Part shown: one piece after another, positions 38,983-48,051 of the stretch
How the letters are laid out: each line of letters begins with the position of its first letter
Position numbering within the stretch: the first letter of the stretch is position 1
From: Mesorhizobium sp. M00.F.Ca.ET.216.01.1.1
GTDB lineage: Bacteria > Pseudomonadota > Alphaproteobacteria > Rhizobiales > Rhizobiaceae
Assembly: GCF_004010325.2 (NCBI RefSeq)
Contig: NZ_SADR02000024.1
Coordinates: 50,150 to 114,149, forward strand
Length of the DNA: 64,000 bases
Direction: 5' to 3'
The notes under the pieces: generated by a model
Database searches by the model: none
Seen by the model: the letters and a program-made list of their open reading frames with translations, nothing else
Told to the model about the DNA's origin: nothing
Translations under genes and position numbers: made by a program

Positions 38983-39495
38983 CTAGGGCGCGTACCGCGT
39001 GAAGACGTAGTCATGTCCCTGAACGCGCGCCTCATGACAGGCGAAGCAGGTTTCATGCTGGGCCTCGTCAGCCGGTTTGCCGTCGACAAACCTGCCGAAT
39101 CCCCATCCGCCGGTGGCGGCGTATTTCTTCGAATCCTTGACCATGATCTGTACGGTCGTGGCGGCGCCGGGAATGGAGGCGGATTCGAATTCGGGCGATT
39201 GGACGTGTTTCCAGGCAAGCTTTGCGAGGATGGTTCCGTCAGGGAACGGCAATGTTCCTTCACGATATGCCTTCATCGCCACGACGTTGCCGAGGACCGC
39301 TCTAAGCTCGTTCAGGGGCTCTGCTTCCTCGGCCGGCGCGACCAGTTCCCATTGCCGATATTTATCGGGGATCGTGACGCCATAGATCGGTGATGCCGCC
39401 TTGGGTTTCGCATCGTCATTTGCTCCGGCCACCGCCGCGAAGACAGATGCCGCAACGATCGCGCCCACACACGGCAGGAGGTGGATAGGTTTCAT
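38983..39495 (-). CDS. Cytochrome P460 family protein
   Basis: A 170-residue periplasmic protein with signal peptide (MKPIHLLPCVGAIVAASVFAAVAGA). The single heme-binding motif CFACHEA lies near the C-terminus and WGFGRFVDGKPADEAQHETC precedes it, both standard in cytochrome P460/c'-beta proteins, which act on hydroxylamine or NO. The cross-linking lysine of true P460 cannot be confirmed by eye. It lies immediately downstream of an exported hydrolase gene on the same strand. Confidence 0.82.
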   Translation of the reverse strand: MKPIHLLPCVGAIVAASVFAAVAGANDDAKPKAASPIYGVTIPDKYRQWELVAPAEEAEPLNELRAVLGNVVAMKAYREGTLPFPDGTILAKLAWKHVQSPEFESASIPGAATTVQIMVKDSKKYAATGGWGFGRFVDGKPADEAQHETCFACHEARVQGHDYVFTRYAP

Positions 39496-39519
39496 TGGAA
39501 AGCTCCGCTTGACATGCCG

Positions 39520-40581
39520 TCAGAACTTGTCGACGTCGATGACCGCCTGCGCAAAGGCCTGCGGAGCCTCCTGCGGAAGGTTGTGGCCAATGCCGCCCGA
39601 GATCAGCCGGTGTTCGTATTTGCCCGAGAATTTCTTGGCGTAGGTCGCCGGATCGGGATGCGGCGCGCCGTTTGCGTCGCCTTCCATCGTGATCGTCGGC
39701 ACGCCGATCGCCGGAAATGTCGCCAGCTTCTTTTCCAAGGCATTATATTTTGGCTCGCCCTGCGCCAGACCGAGCCGCCAGCGATAGTTGTGGATCGAGA
39801 TGGCCACGTGGTCGGGATTGCCGAACGCGGCAGCGGAGCGTTCGAAGGTGGCGTCGTCGAAAGCCCATTTCGGCGAGGCAAGCTCCCAGATGAGGCGGGT
39901 GAAATCCCGGGTGTATTTCTCGTAGCCCGCTCGTCCCCGTTCGGTGGCGAAGTAATATTGATACCACCATTGCAATTCGGCCTTCGGCGGCAGCGGCGCC
40001 CGGTTCAACGCCTGACTGCCGATGAGATAGCCGCTGACGGACACCATGGCCTTGCAGCGCTCAGGCCAGAGCGCGGCTATGATGTTGGCCGTCCTCGCGC
40101 CCCAGTCATAGCCGGCGATGACCGCTTTCGGGATCTTCAGCGCATCCATCAGGGCAACAATGTCGCACGCAAGCGCCGCCTGCTGACCGTTCCTCGGCGT
40201 TGCGTCCGACAGGAACCGCGTCGTGCCGTAGCCGCGCAGATACGGCACGATGACCCTGTACCCAGCGTCTGCTAGCAGAGGCGCGACATCGACATAGCTG
40301 TAAATGTCATAGGGCCATCCGTGCAGGAGGACGACCGGGGGGCCGTCCGCAGCACCGGCCTCGGCATATCCAACGCTCAGCAGATCAGCGTCGATCTCCT
40401 TCATCGAGGAGAAGGAGGTCCGCGATTTTAGCGTGCGGGAAGCGGTAGTTTCCGTCCCGCCGCCCTGCGCTTCCACGATCCCGGTCGCGCCGAAATGCGC
40501 TGCGGCGACCGTCGCGGCAGCGACGCCGAAGAGGTGGCGACGCTGATGGTCGATTTTTTCCGGGGTTCTGAATGCGTTCAT
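39520..40581 (-). CDS. Tat-exported alpha/beta hydrolase (epoxide hydrolase-like)
   Basis: A 353-residue hydrolase with a Tat-like leader (HQRRHLFGVAAATVAAAHFG). PPVVLLHGWPYDIYSY carries the oxyanion hole, IAGYDWGARTANIIAA holds the aspartate nucleophile (Asp in GYDWG, as in epoxide hydrolases and haloalkane dehalogenases), and GGIGHNLPQEAP the histidine. It is 24 bases upstream of the cytochrome P460 gene and probably in the same transcript. Confidence 0.87.
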   Translation of the reverse strand: MNAFRTPEKIDHQRRHLFGVAAATVAAAHFGATGIVEAQGGGTETTASRTLKSRTSFSSMKEIDADLLSVGYAEAGAADGPPVVLLHGWPYDIYSYVDVAPLLADAGYRVIVPYLRGYGTTRFLSDATPRNGQQAALACDIVALMDALKIPKAVIAGYDWGARTANIIAALWPERCKAMVSVSGYLIGSQALNRAPLPPKAELQWWYQYYFATERGRAGYEKYTRDFTRLIWELASPKWAFDDATFERSAAAFGNPDHVAISIHNYRWRLGLAQGEPKYNALEKKLATFPAIGVPTITMEGDANGAPHPDPATYAKKFSGKYEHRLISGGIGHNLPQEAPQAFAQAVIDVDKF

Positions 40582-40653
40582 TGGTACACCGCCTTTTCGT
40601 AAATAACATTCTGCCGAGAGTGGTCACGCCGGATCGATCAATGGATCGACGGG

Positions 40654-41070
40654 TCAAACCAGGTTGATTGCGACTTCGATGTTGCCGCGGGTAGCCTTCG
40701 AGTAGGGGCAGGTCTGATGCGCTGCGTCCAAAACGACTCGGGCAACATCGCGGTCGAGTCCGGGCAGGCCGACATTGAGGCGTGCACTGAGGAAGAACGC
40801 GCCGTCGGCAACGTTCAGATCCACTTCCGCATCGATGGCGAGGCCGGCCGGCAACATGATGTTCATCTTGCGGGCAGCGATTGCCATCGCACCCTCGAAA
40901 CAGGCCGACCAGCCGGCAGCGAATAGCTGTTCCGGATTGGTGCCGCCGCCAGGGCCGCCGGGCGTGGAAAGCCGGATGTCAAGCCGACCGTCGGAACTGC
41001 GCGACGCGCCGTCCCTGCCGCCGGTGGTGCGGACCTTGGCGGTATACAGTGGTTTTGCAGATTGGGTCAT
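40654..41070 (-). CDS. Organic hydroperoxide resistance protein (Ohr/OsmC)
   Basis: A 138-residue thiol peroxidase. The two catalytic cysteines are visible, the first in GWSACFEGAM and the second in AHQTCPYSKATRGNI. It reduces organic hydroperoxides at the expense of lipoylated partners. It is transcribed toward the hydrolase-cytochrome pair and away from the second STAND regulator, which might regulate it. Confidence 0.93.
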   Translation of the reverse strand: MTQSAKPLYTAKVRTTGGRDGASRSSDGRLDIRLSTPGGPGGGTNPEQLFAAGWSACFEGAMAIAARKMNIMLPAGLAIDAEVDLNVADGAFFLSARLNVGLPGLDRDVARVVLDAAHQTCPYSKATRGNIEVAINLV

Positions 41071-41458
41071 GACGGCTGTGTTCCTTGCAAAAGGTACTGG
41101 GAAAAATCGGGGGAGATGGGTGCGCGACGTCGCTATCAGCGGGTGCGCAAGCAGGCTGGAAGGGCCGGTGGCCGGGCAGGCTTCACCGCATCAGCGATGA
41201 TGACAATGCAGGCATGATCATTCTCCCTGAGCCGCAGCAGAAGTTCTCGCTGCTTCGAAACATAGAGGAGGGTCGCCTGGAGCTCCCGTTATGCACTATG
41301 ATGGGGTGTTAGCGCTCGCCAGCAGCCGCACGTCTTGGAACCGGGCCGCTATCACGTCCTGCCTCAAAGTCGCCGCTCGGGGCGACGAAATCGAACTTTC
41401 TGCGATGTAGATCTTGGATTTCGAACCAGGATCTGCCCCAGCCATCAGACAGGATGCG
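41071..41458. promoter_or_regulatory. Divergent region between ohr and regulator copy 2
   Basis: Nearly 390 bases that must contain both promoters. It holds the second copy of the 69-base element. No separate gene seen. Confidence 0.45.
41249..41317 (+). repeat. 69-base element shared with 34003-34071 (copy 2)
   Basis: See the first copy. Here it lies about 140 bases upstream of the regulator start and in the same orientation as it, so it could be the regulator's own promoter. Confidence 0.6.
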
Positions 41459-44335
41459 ATGAAAAACGACGTCATGATATCGCCAGCCGCGCAGACGAGC
41501 GACAGGATATCGTTTGGTCCCTTTACGCTGGCGCCGGGCGAAAGGCTTCTGCTGCGGCAAGGCATGCCTGTCGGTCTCGGCACGCGCTCTTTCGATATCC
41601 TGGCAGCCTTGGCCGCGCGTCCCAACGAGATCGTCAGCAAGAAGGATCTGCTGGCCCATGTCTGGCCCGACGCCACCGTCGAAGAAGGCAGTTTGCGGTT
41701 TCACGTCGCCAATCTCAGAAAGGCCTTAGGCGACGGCAAGGATGGGGCACGCTACATCGCGACCCTGACGGGACGAGGCTACTGCTTTGTCGCCCCGATC
41801 TCGCGATCGGATGGTCAAAACCATGTAGCAAGGGAGGTCGTTGCCAGCTATCCGCAAGCCAATCTGCCAGGCCGCCTGGTCCGGATGGTCGGCCGTACCG
41901 GTGATACCGACGCACTTTCAACTCAACTGGCCGACAGGCGTTTCGTCACGATCGTTGGCACCGGTGGTGTCGGCAAGACCACGGTTGCCGTGGCTGTGGG
42001 CCATGACCTGGTCGAAGCATTCGCGGGTGCCGTGCATTTCGTCGATCTCGGGGCGCTGAGCGATCCAAGCCTGGTTGCGACGACCGTAGCCTCGATGTTG
42101 GGGTTGTCCCTTCAGGCCGACGACCCGACATCCGGCTTGGTCGCCTATCTGGCGGACAAGAGGATCTTGCTCATCCTCGACACTTGCGAGCATGTCATCG
42201 ACGCGGCGGCGGACCTGGCGGCCCGTATCTTCGCCGCTGCGCCGCAAGCGCACCTGCTGGCAACGAGCCGGGAGCCTCTTCAGGTCGAAGGCGAGCATGT
42301 TTACAAGCTGGCGCCGCTTGAATGCGCGCCGGGCGATCTGGAATTCACCACGTTCGTGGTGAACAGCTTTCCTGCGACTCAGCTCTTCCTGGAACGCGCC
42401 GCGGCGAGCGGCGCCCGGCTTGACCTCCAAGATGCGGATGCCGCCATCGTGGCCGGCATCTGCCGCAAGCTCGACGGCGTGCCGCTGGCGATTGAGCTGG
42501 CGGCTGGACGGGTTGCGAGTTACGGCCTGCAGAAAACCGCGGAACTTCTCGACGAGCGGCTGACGCTGTTGTGGCCGGGACAACGCAGCGCGCCGGCGCG
42601 GCAGAAGACCCTCCAGGCCACTTTGGACTGGAGCTACGGCTTGCTGTCCGAGTTCGAGCGACTTTTGCTTCGCCGGCTTGCAGTCTTCGTTGGTCACTTT
42701 TCGATCGACGCCGCGCTCGAAGTCGTGACGAGCGCAACGGTCGACGACACTCTCGTGTTTGGCGCAATCGACAGTCTCGTTGCCAAGTCGATGGTGGCGG
42801 CAAGGCCCGCCGGAGCAACGATGCGTTATCGACTGCTCGACACGACAAGGGCTTATGCCCTTCAGCTCGACGTCGACGATGCCGAGCTCGCGAGCCTGGC
42901 CGCACGTCACGCGACTCATTACCTGCGCTGGCTGGAGCAGACAGGAGCCGAGTGGCCTACCTTGTCGAGCGCCGCGCAACGATCGCTTCAACTCGCGGGC
43001 CTGGCCAATGTGCGAGTGGCTCTGGATTGGTGCTTCGGACCCGGCGGGACCATTGAAGTCGGCGTCCGTCTGGCCGCCGCGGCGGCCCCTGTTTTTCTGT
43101 CGATGTCATTGCTCACCGAATGTCATCGTTGGACGGCGCGGGCGGTCCTTGCCCTCGACGACACTACTGGCGGCGGATCGGAGGAGATGCTTCTTCAGGC
43201 CGCCCTCGGGGTGTCCCTGATGTTCACCCGTGGTGGAAAAGATGCGGCGCGCGTGGCTTTGAACAGAAGCCTTACCATTGCCGACCGGCGTGGCGACGCG
43301 CTCGATCAGCTTCAGATTCTGGGCCCGCTGCAGATGTTCCACCTGCGCAGGGGAGAGTTCAGGGTCGCGCTGCGCTATGCGGAGCGCTGTACCGTCATCG
43401 CCGCAACGCTCGAGGATTCTGTCTCCACCACATTGGCGCATTCCTTGATGGGGATTTCTCTTCACCTCAGCGGAGAGCTGGGCCGCGCCCAGACCGCGCT
43501 GGAAGCGGCGCTGAGATGCGGGCCGCGTTCCGACCGGACAACGACGAACTATCTCGGCTTCGACGGCAGGATTCTGGCCGGCGCAATTCTGGCAAGGACG
43601 CTCTGGCTGCAAGGTTATCCGGATCGGGCCGTGGAGCGCGCGCTGCTGACGGTCGAGGATGCGGAGGTCCTGAACCATCCCCTGACGCTCTCCATTGCAC
43701 TTGTCTGGGCGATTTCCGTGTTCCTCTGGGTCGGAGACCTGGCGCGCGCAGAGGAACACATCGATCGTCTTTTCTCCCGTGCCGAATTTCATTCCCTTGG
43801 ACCCTATCTCGCGCTAGGGCGCGGCTTCAAAGGGGAACTCGCCATTCGTCGAGGCAACGCAGGCAGCGGTGTCGAAAGTCTTCGATCCTGTCTCGCCGAG
43901 CTTCATGCCGCCCCCTACGAACTACTGACCACGCCGCTCAACATCTCGTTCGTTCAGGGCCTCGCCGCGACCGGTAGGTCCGCCGAAGCGCTTTCACTGA
44001 TCGAAGAGACGATCCAGCAGGTCGAGGCAAGCGGCGATCTTTGCTACATGCCGGACCTGCTGCGCGTGAAGGGCAATCTTGTTCTCGCGGCCCCGCAAGC
44101 CGGCACCGACGAAGAAGCGGAACTTTGTTTTCGGCGGTCGTTAGAACTCAGCGATCGTCAGGGAGCTCGCGCATGGGAGTTGCGGACCGCCATCGACCTC
44201 GCTTCGCTGTTGGCCGTACGCGGACGACACGAGGCCGCCCGAGCACTCCTCCAGCCAATTTTCGCGCGATTCGGGGAGGGTTTGGAGACAGCAGACCTGC
44301 AGTCAGCCGCACGCCTGCTGGCTACGCCGAACTAG
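41459..44335 (+). CDS. Large winged-helix/STAND ATPase/TPR transcriptional regulator (copy 2)
   Basis: A 958-residue paralogue of the protein at 30603-33605, starting MKNDVMISPA. The winged helix is residues 15-115 (FGPFTLAPGERLLLRQ, SKKDLLAHVWPDATVEEGSL). Walker A is GTGGVGKTT at 167-175 and Walker B ILLILDTCEH, followed by helical repeats to the C-terminus. Both copies share domain order and many sequence blocks, so they arose by duplication. The 97-base repeat at 44450 follows its 3' end. Effector ligand unknown. Confidence 0.87.
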   Translation: MKNDVMISPAAQTSDRISFGPFTLAPGERLLLRQGMPVGLGTRSFDILAALAARPNEIVSKKDLLAHVWPDATVEEGSLRFHVANLRKALGDGKDGARYIATLTGRGYCFVAPISRSDGQNHVAREVVASYPQANLPGRLVRMVGRTGDTDALSTQLADRRFVTIVGTGGVGKTTVAVAVGHDLVEAFAGAVHFVDLGALSDPSLVATTVASMLGLSLQADDPTSGLVAYLADKRILLILDTCEHVIDAAADLAARIFAAAPQAHLLATSREPLQVEGEHVYKLAPLECAPGDLEFTTFVVNSFPATQLFLERAAASGARLDLQDADAAIVAGICRKLDGVPLAIELAAGRVASYGLQKTAELLDERLTLLWPGQRSAPARQKTLQATLDWSYGLLSEFERLLLRRLAVFVGHFSIDAALEVVTSATVDDTLVFGAIDSLVAKSMVAARPAGATMRYRLLDTTRAYALQLDVDDAELASLAARHATHYLRWLEQTGAEWPTLSSAAQRSLQLAGLANVRVALDWCFGPGGTIEVGVRLAAAAAPVFLSMSLLTECHRWTARAVLALDDTTGGGSEEMLLQAALGVSLMFTRGGKDAARVALNRSLTIADRRGDALDQLQILGPLQMFHLRRGEFRVALRYAERCTVIAATLEDSVSTTLAHSLMGISLHLSGELGRAQTALEAALRCGPRSDRTTTNYLGFDGRILAGAILARTLWLQGYPDRAVERALLTVEDAEVLNHPLTLSIALVWAISVFLWVGDLARAEEHIDRLFSRAEFHSLGPYLALGRGFKGELAIRRGNAGSGVESLRSCLAELHAAPYELLTTPLNISFVQGLAATGRSAEALSLIEETIQQVEASGDLCYMPDLLRVKGNLVLAAPQAGTDEEAELCFRRSLELSDRQGARAWELRTAIDLASLLAVRGRHEAARALLQPIFARFGEGLETADLQSAARLLATPN

Positions 44336-44449
44336 CATGGCTCTGGCAGCGCCGCGGGCAGGCAGCAGCGGCGATCCCTGCCGCTGCTCCCGATATGACC
44401 GTTCGCGATTTGAACCTATGGATGACGTTGAGGCCGTGCCGTCATCGGC

Positions 44450-44546
44450 CGCGAAACCATGCGGAACGATACGGGAAGATTTCTGATTTTGGCCCCCGAA
44501 AAAGTCAATAAAATCAATATCCTTGGCACACCCTCCGGGCCCACCA
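44450..44546 (+). repeat. 97-base repeat ending in a 15-base core (copy 2)
   Basis: Matches 23222-23318 at 83 of 97 positions. Its last 15 bases (CCTCCGGGCCCACCA, 44532-44546) are followed by the sequence shared with the second recombinase module, so this is the junction between target DNA and the first module. Confidence 0.75.
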
Positions 44547-44747
44547 TTCAGTCCACCAGTTTTGTGGCGTTTTCGACCGTCTCAGAATAGTGTCGACATT
44601 TCCGTAGGTTAGCGGCGCCATCGGGGTAACGCTTGGCTGAGACACCGCCGTCCCGGCCCAGAATGCCCCGAATTCTGGGCTTCGTCTCTCGGGGCCCATT
44701 TCCGTAGCCAACTGTTTGGAAAAGCGATGCTCGGCTGATGGTCGGAA
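44547..44747. other. Left end of recombinase module 1 (attL-like)
   Basis: From the core onward this stretch is similar to 59916-60130 next to module 2 (shared blocks TTTTCGACCGTCTCAGAATAG, CGACATTTCCGT and GTTTGG-AAAGCGATG-like). An imperfect inverted repeat, CTTGGCTGA near 44632 and TAGCCAACTG near 44705, may be the recombinase binding arms. Confidence 0.5.
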
Positions 44748-46442
44748 TCAGAGGCCGAGCAGGGCAGACTGACCGGACCAGGCGAGGGGAAGGTCAGAAA
44801 GGCGTGACAGCCTATGAGCTGTGAGTTCGACTGGCTGATTGCCGGCGATAATTTTCGACACGACCTTCGGCGAGAGAAATGCCAGCGGGAGGAGCCTGCT
44901 AACTTCGGAGACCGTTGTCTCGTTTAAGCTCGCGATCTCTGTTAGGCTTCGGCCGGAGCCATCCGTGAGTAGATGGAGATACCGCTGGGAGCGTTGCACT
45001 ACGTCGATCAAAGCTGCGTCTGGCTCCAAGCCGTTGCTCGAAGCATCGCTTAGAACGATACGCATCTCGACACCGCGTCGCTTGATGTCGAATGGGCAAG
45101 AGATCGAAAAGGTCTCGGCACCGCCATCAGATGGCAAAGCTCGGTCGAGCAAACGTTCCGCGATTGCCCTGCAATCGACGTCGACGGTCAGCACTTTCTG
45201 ACCAAGCGTGATGCGGCGGACGAGCTTTTGCAGCAGCGATCGCTTTCCGTCTGCAGTCTCGGAGCTCCAGGCAGCCTTGACTTCAGCCGCGCAACGCATC
45301 GCGTTTTGGATTTCGGCCGCGCCTCCCCATCGCTGAATCAAATCAGCGATTTGGCCATGATCGCTGAGAATACGATTCAGCTGTTGCTCAATTACTGATT
45401 CAACTGCATCGGCGGGAAGGCGCCAGCCGTCGGAATTGCCGCGTCGCTGATCAACGAACTGTTTTGAGACGTAGTAGCGATAGCGGACGCCGCGCTTGTT
45501 GGCATGCACCGACCTCAGTTTTTCGCCGTGTTCGTCAATGAACAGGCCGGTGAGGAGATGCTGTTGGATGACGTTGGATGTGCTCCTCCGCCGCGGCGCC
45601 TGAGACGCCAACAGCGCCTGCGCCTCATCGAACATTGGATCTGCAATGATCGGCTCGTGCTCGCCGTTGTGGACCTGATCTTTGTGCTTGATCTTGCCGA
45701 TGTAGATAGGGTTCGAGAGCAAGTGATAAAGATTGCCGCGGCCGAATGGCATCGTCACGGCAACGGTTCCATCCTGGCGTTCGCGGCTTCGAGTGACGAG
45801 GCCATCGCGCGCAGCTTCGTCAGCGAGGCTACGTACTGATTTCAGCACAAGATAGCGGTCGAAGAGATGTCGGACGATCTTCGCCTCGGCGTCGTCGATG
45901 ACGAGCTTGCGGTGCTCCACGCGGTAGCCGAGCGGCACTACGCCACCCATCCACATGCCCTTCTTCTTGGAGGCCGCGATCTTGTCTCGGATGCGCTCGG
46001 CTGTGACCTCACGCTCGAACTGGGCGAAGGACAGAAGCACGTTGAGCGTCAGCCTGCCCATCGATGTGGTGGTGTTGAACTGCTGGGTGACAGATACGAA
46101 TGACGCCGCGCTGGCGTCGAAGATCTCGACGATCTTGGAGAAGTCCATCAGCGAGCGGGTGAGGCGGTCGATTTTGTAGACGACCACGACATCCACCTTC
46201 TTGTCGCGGATGTCCTGAAGCAGTCGCTGCAGGGCAGGGCGCTCCATCGTCCCACCAGAAATGCCGCCGTCGTCATAGCGATCCGGGACAAGCTTCCAGC
46301 CGAGGCCGACCTGCGAGGCGATGAACGCCACGCAGGCCTCGCGTTGGGCATCGAGGGAGTTGAATTCCTGGTCGAGGCCTTCCTCACTCGATTTGCGAGT
46401 GTAGACCGCGCAACGCAGGCGAGGTGTCGGGTTGCTGCTCAT
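44748..46442 (-). CDS. Large serine recombinase
   Basis: A 564-residue site-specific serine recombinase. The resolvase domain comes first (AVYTRKSSEEGLDQEFNSLDAQ with the catalytic serine in TRKSSEE), with DGGISGGTMERPAL and YKIDRLTRSLMDF downstream. A recombinase domain and a zinc-ribbon-like/coiled-coil region follow. The start used here overlaps the DUF2924 stop as ATGA, which supports it over an ATG nine codons upstream. It ends the module DUF3489-DUF2924-recombinase and sits next to the attL-like end it probably acts on. Confidence 0.92.
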   Translation of the reverse strand: MSSNPTPRLRCAVYTRKSSEEGLDQEFNSLDAQREACVAFIASQVGLGWKLVPDRYDDGGISGGTMERPALQRLLQDIRDKKVDVVVVYKIDRLTRSLMDFSKIVEIFDASAASFVSVTQQFNTTTSMGRLTLNVLLSFAQFEREVTAERIRDKIAASKKKGMWMGGVVPLGYRVEHRKLVIDDAEAKIVRHLFDRYLVLKSVRSLADEAARDGLVTRSRERQDGTVAVTMPFGRGNLYHLLSNPIYIGKIKHKDQVHNGEHEPIIADPMFDEAQALLASQAPRRRSTSNVIQQHLLTGLFIDEHGEKLRSVHANKRGVRYRYYVSKQFVDQRRGNSDGWRLPADAVESVIEQQLNRILSDHGQIADLIQRWGGAAEIQNAMRCAAEVKAAWSSETADGKRSLLQKLVRRITLGQKVLTVDVDCRAIAERLLDRALPSDGGAETFSISCPFDIKRRGVEMRIVLSDASSNGLEPDAALIDVVQRSQRYLHLLTDGSGRSLTEIASLNETTVSEVSRLLPLAFLSPKVVSKIIAGNQPVELTAHRLSRLSDLPLAWSGQSALLGL

Positions 46443-46912
46443 AGGCCGAAGAACCTCGGACCGGACCAATGCGCGCCAGTGATCTTGCGCGCGATCGACG
46501 AAAGCGAGGGATAGATCTTGGCCTCGAAGACGAAGCCATCTTCGATCACGTCGACGATGTGGGTCTTGCCGTTCCAGTCACGGACCAGCCTAGCGCCGGG
46601 CAGAACTTGTTTGCGCTTCTGCGCGATCGTCACCTTGATGTCGTCGTCGACGACGTTAGGTTGCCTGTCGCGGTCGGCGATCTTCTTTTCGACCCGGTCT
46701 ATGGCGGACCTGAGCAAGCGACGCGTCTCGGTGGAAAATCCACCGAGACGCTTTGCCTGAAGATGCCAGGCTGCTGCCCTGATCAGAAGTTCACGCCTGA
46801 CACCCTTTGGCGGCGGACACTTATAGATCTTCTCCCATTGGGCTGTGAGTTCCTCCCGGGAGAGGTCGCTCATAGCGGCGACCTCTGTTTCGATGCTGAG
46901 CCTGGCGCGCAT
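46439..46912 (-). CDS. DUF2924 protein of the recombinase module
   Basis: A 157-residue protein with the DUF2924 signature: LTAQWEKIYKCPPPKGVRRELL, AWHLQAKRLGG and a C-terminal GAHWSGPRFFGL. It is always found upstream of serine recombinases like the one here and overlaps it by four bases. Probably an accessory DNA-binding or directionality factor for recombination; its biochemical role is not established to my knowledge. Confidence 0.88.
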   Translation of the reverse strand: MRARLSIETEVAAMSDLSREELTAQWEKIYKCPPPKGVRRELLIRAAAWHLQAKRLGGFSTETRRLLRSAIDRVEKKIADRDRQPNVVDDDIKVTIAQKRKQVLPGARLVRDWNGKTHIVDVIEDGFVFEAKIYPSLSSIARKITGAHWSGPRFFGL

Positions 46913-46916
46913 TGGC

Positions 46917-47345
46917 TTAGGCGCCCTTGGCGCTGTCATCGATACGATAGCGGCGGACCCCATCTTTGCCGACCTCGCTGACCAGGTTGAGGCCAAGCTT
47001 CTTCTTGACCACCGCTGACAGGAAACCCCGTACCGAGTGGGCCTGCCAGTCGGTCGCCTCCCTCAGCATCTCGATCGTGGCGCCCTTAGAGAGCCGAAGC
47101 TTTTTCAGCACCAGGTCGGATTTGCTCTGCTTCGCCTCATTGCGAGGCGCAGCCTTCAATGGCTTTGCCGGTGCGGTCTCCGTACCGGCTTCCGCGTCAC
47201 GAGCTTTCTCCTTGGGCGACTTCGGCTTCCTCGCACGCTTGGTCGCAGAAGGTGGCGCATCCCAGATGTGCTCGTGCGGCTCCGGCGGGATCTGAAGCTT
47301 GTCGTGGTTCGATTCACTGCCTTGGTCGGTGCCGAATGTCGCCAT
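46917..47345 (-). CDS. DUF3489 winged-helix protein of the recombinase module
   Basis: The C-terminal 70 residues (SDLVLKKLRLSKGATIEMLRE, then WQAHSVRGFLSAVVKKKLGL, then RRYRI) form the DUF3489 winged helix. The N-terminal half is basic, Pro/Lys-rich and probably flexible. First gene of the three-gene module, four bases upstream of DUF2924. Probable DNA-binding regulator of the module. Confidence 0.88.
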   Translation of the reverse strand: MATFGTDQGSESNHDKLQIPPEPHEHIWDAPPSATKRARKPKSPKEKARDAEAGTETAPAKPLKAAPRNEAKQSKSDLVLKKLRLSKGATIEMLREATDWQAHSVRGFLSAVVKKKLGLNLVSEVGKDGVRRYRIDDSAKGA

Positions 47346-47398
47346 GGTCGTTCTCCTCAGTTCGAGGCGTCGGCCAATCCGGCGCCTGTACTGAAGTG

Positions 47399-47415
47399 AG
47401 CCCGCTTGGCGGGCT
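47399..47415. promoter_or_regulatory. Hairpin upstream of module 1
   Basis: A perfect 7-base stem AGCCCGC-TTG-GCGGGCT lies about 55 bases before the DUF3489 start. A diverged counterpart is found at the same place in module 2. It may be an operator, a leader RNA hairpin or part of the right attachment end. Confidence 0.55.
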
Positions 47416-47574
47416 GGAGAGACCTTGGTCCTGGTGGGGCGATAACCGCCGCGTTGGTGGCTACAGCAATGCTTGCGTGCGCAACGAAGTCCAGTGGAAT
47501 ATGCCTCGACGGCTAGCTATTTCAGTAAGAAGCGTTCGGGCTTCGATTTGCTTCAAACCAAGGAACTTTACGCG

Positions 47575-48051
47575 ATGTCGGACGAACACGATCACGCTCG
47601 CACTGCTCTGATCGAGCTGACCGCAGATATTGTGTCTGCGTATGTCAGCAAAAATGCTGTGCCGGTCTCTGCATTGCCCGAATTGATCGAAAGTGTGAAC
47701 TCGTCGCTGTCAAAGATTGGGCAGCCGCCCGAAGAGCCGAAACCTGCACTGACGCCGGCCGTCAATCCGAAGCGATCGGTCACCCCGGACTACATCGTCT
47801 GCCTTGAGGACGGACAGAAATTCAAATCGCTCAAACGCCATCTGAGCGTACGCCTCCGGCGAGGACCGGTGAAGACTTCACCGGATGGGTACCTTCGATC
47901 CGGCGAGAGTGTCGCCGAAGCCGCACAATGGGTGGCCGCTTCCAGCATTGATGCATTGCTGCTGCTTCAGGTGCGGCGGCGGCAGCGCGCTATGCGCCTT
48001 GGCCAGGGCCTCGATCCAGGCGGCGACCGCCAGCGGCAAACGTTCACATGA
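47575..48051 (+). CDS. MucR/Ros-family regulator with a broken zinc finger
   Basis: The first 95 residues match MucR/Ros repressors (TALIELTADIVSAYVSKNAVP, then PDYIVCLEDGQKFKSLKRHL). The finger needs a second histidine right after this (HLxTHY), but here the sequence turns into SVRLRRGPVK and an unrelated Ala/Arg-rich tail. The 3' part seems replaced by foreign sequence, so DNA binding is probably lost or altered. MucR proteins normally control exopolysaccharide and symbiosis genes. Confidence 0.75.
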   Translation: MSDEHDHARTALIELTADIVSAYVSKNAVPVSALPELIESVNSSLSKIGQPPEEPKPALTPAVNPKRSVTPDYIVCLEDGQKFKSLKRHLSVRLRRGPVKTSPDGYLRSGESVAEAAQWVAASSIDALLLLQVRRRQRAMRLGQGLDPGGDRQRQTFT

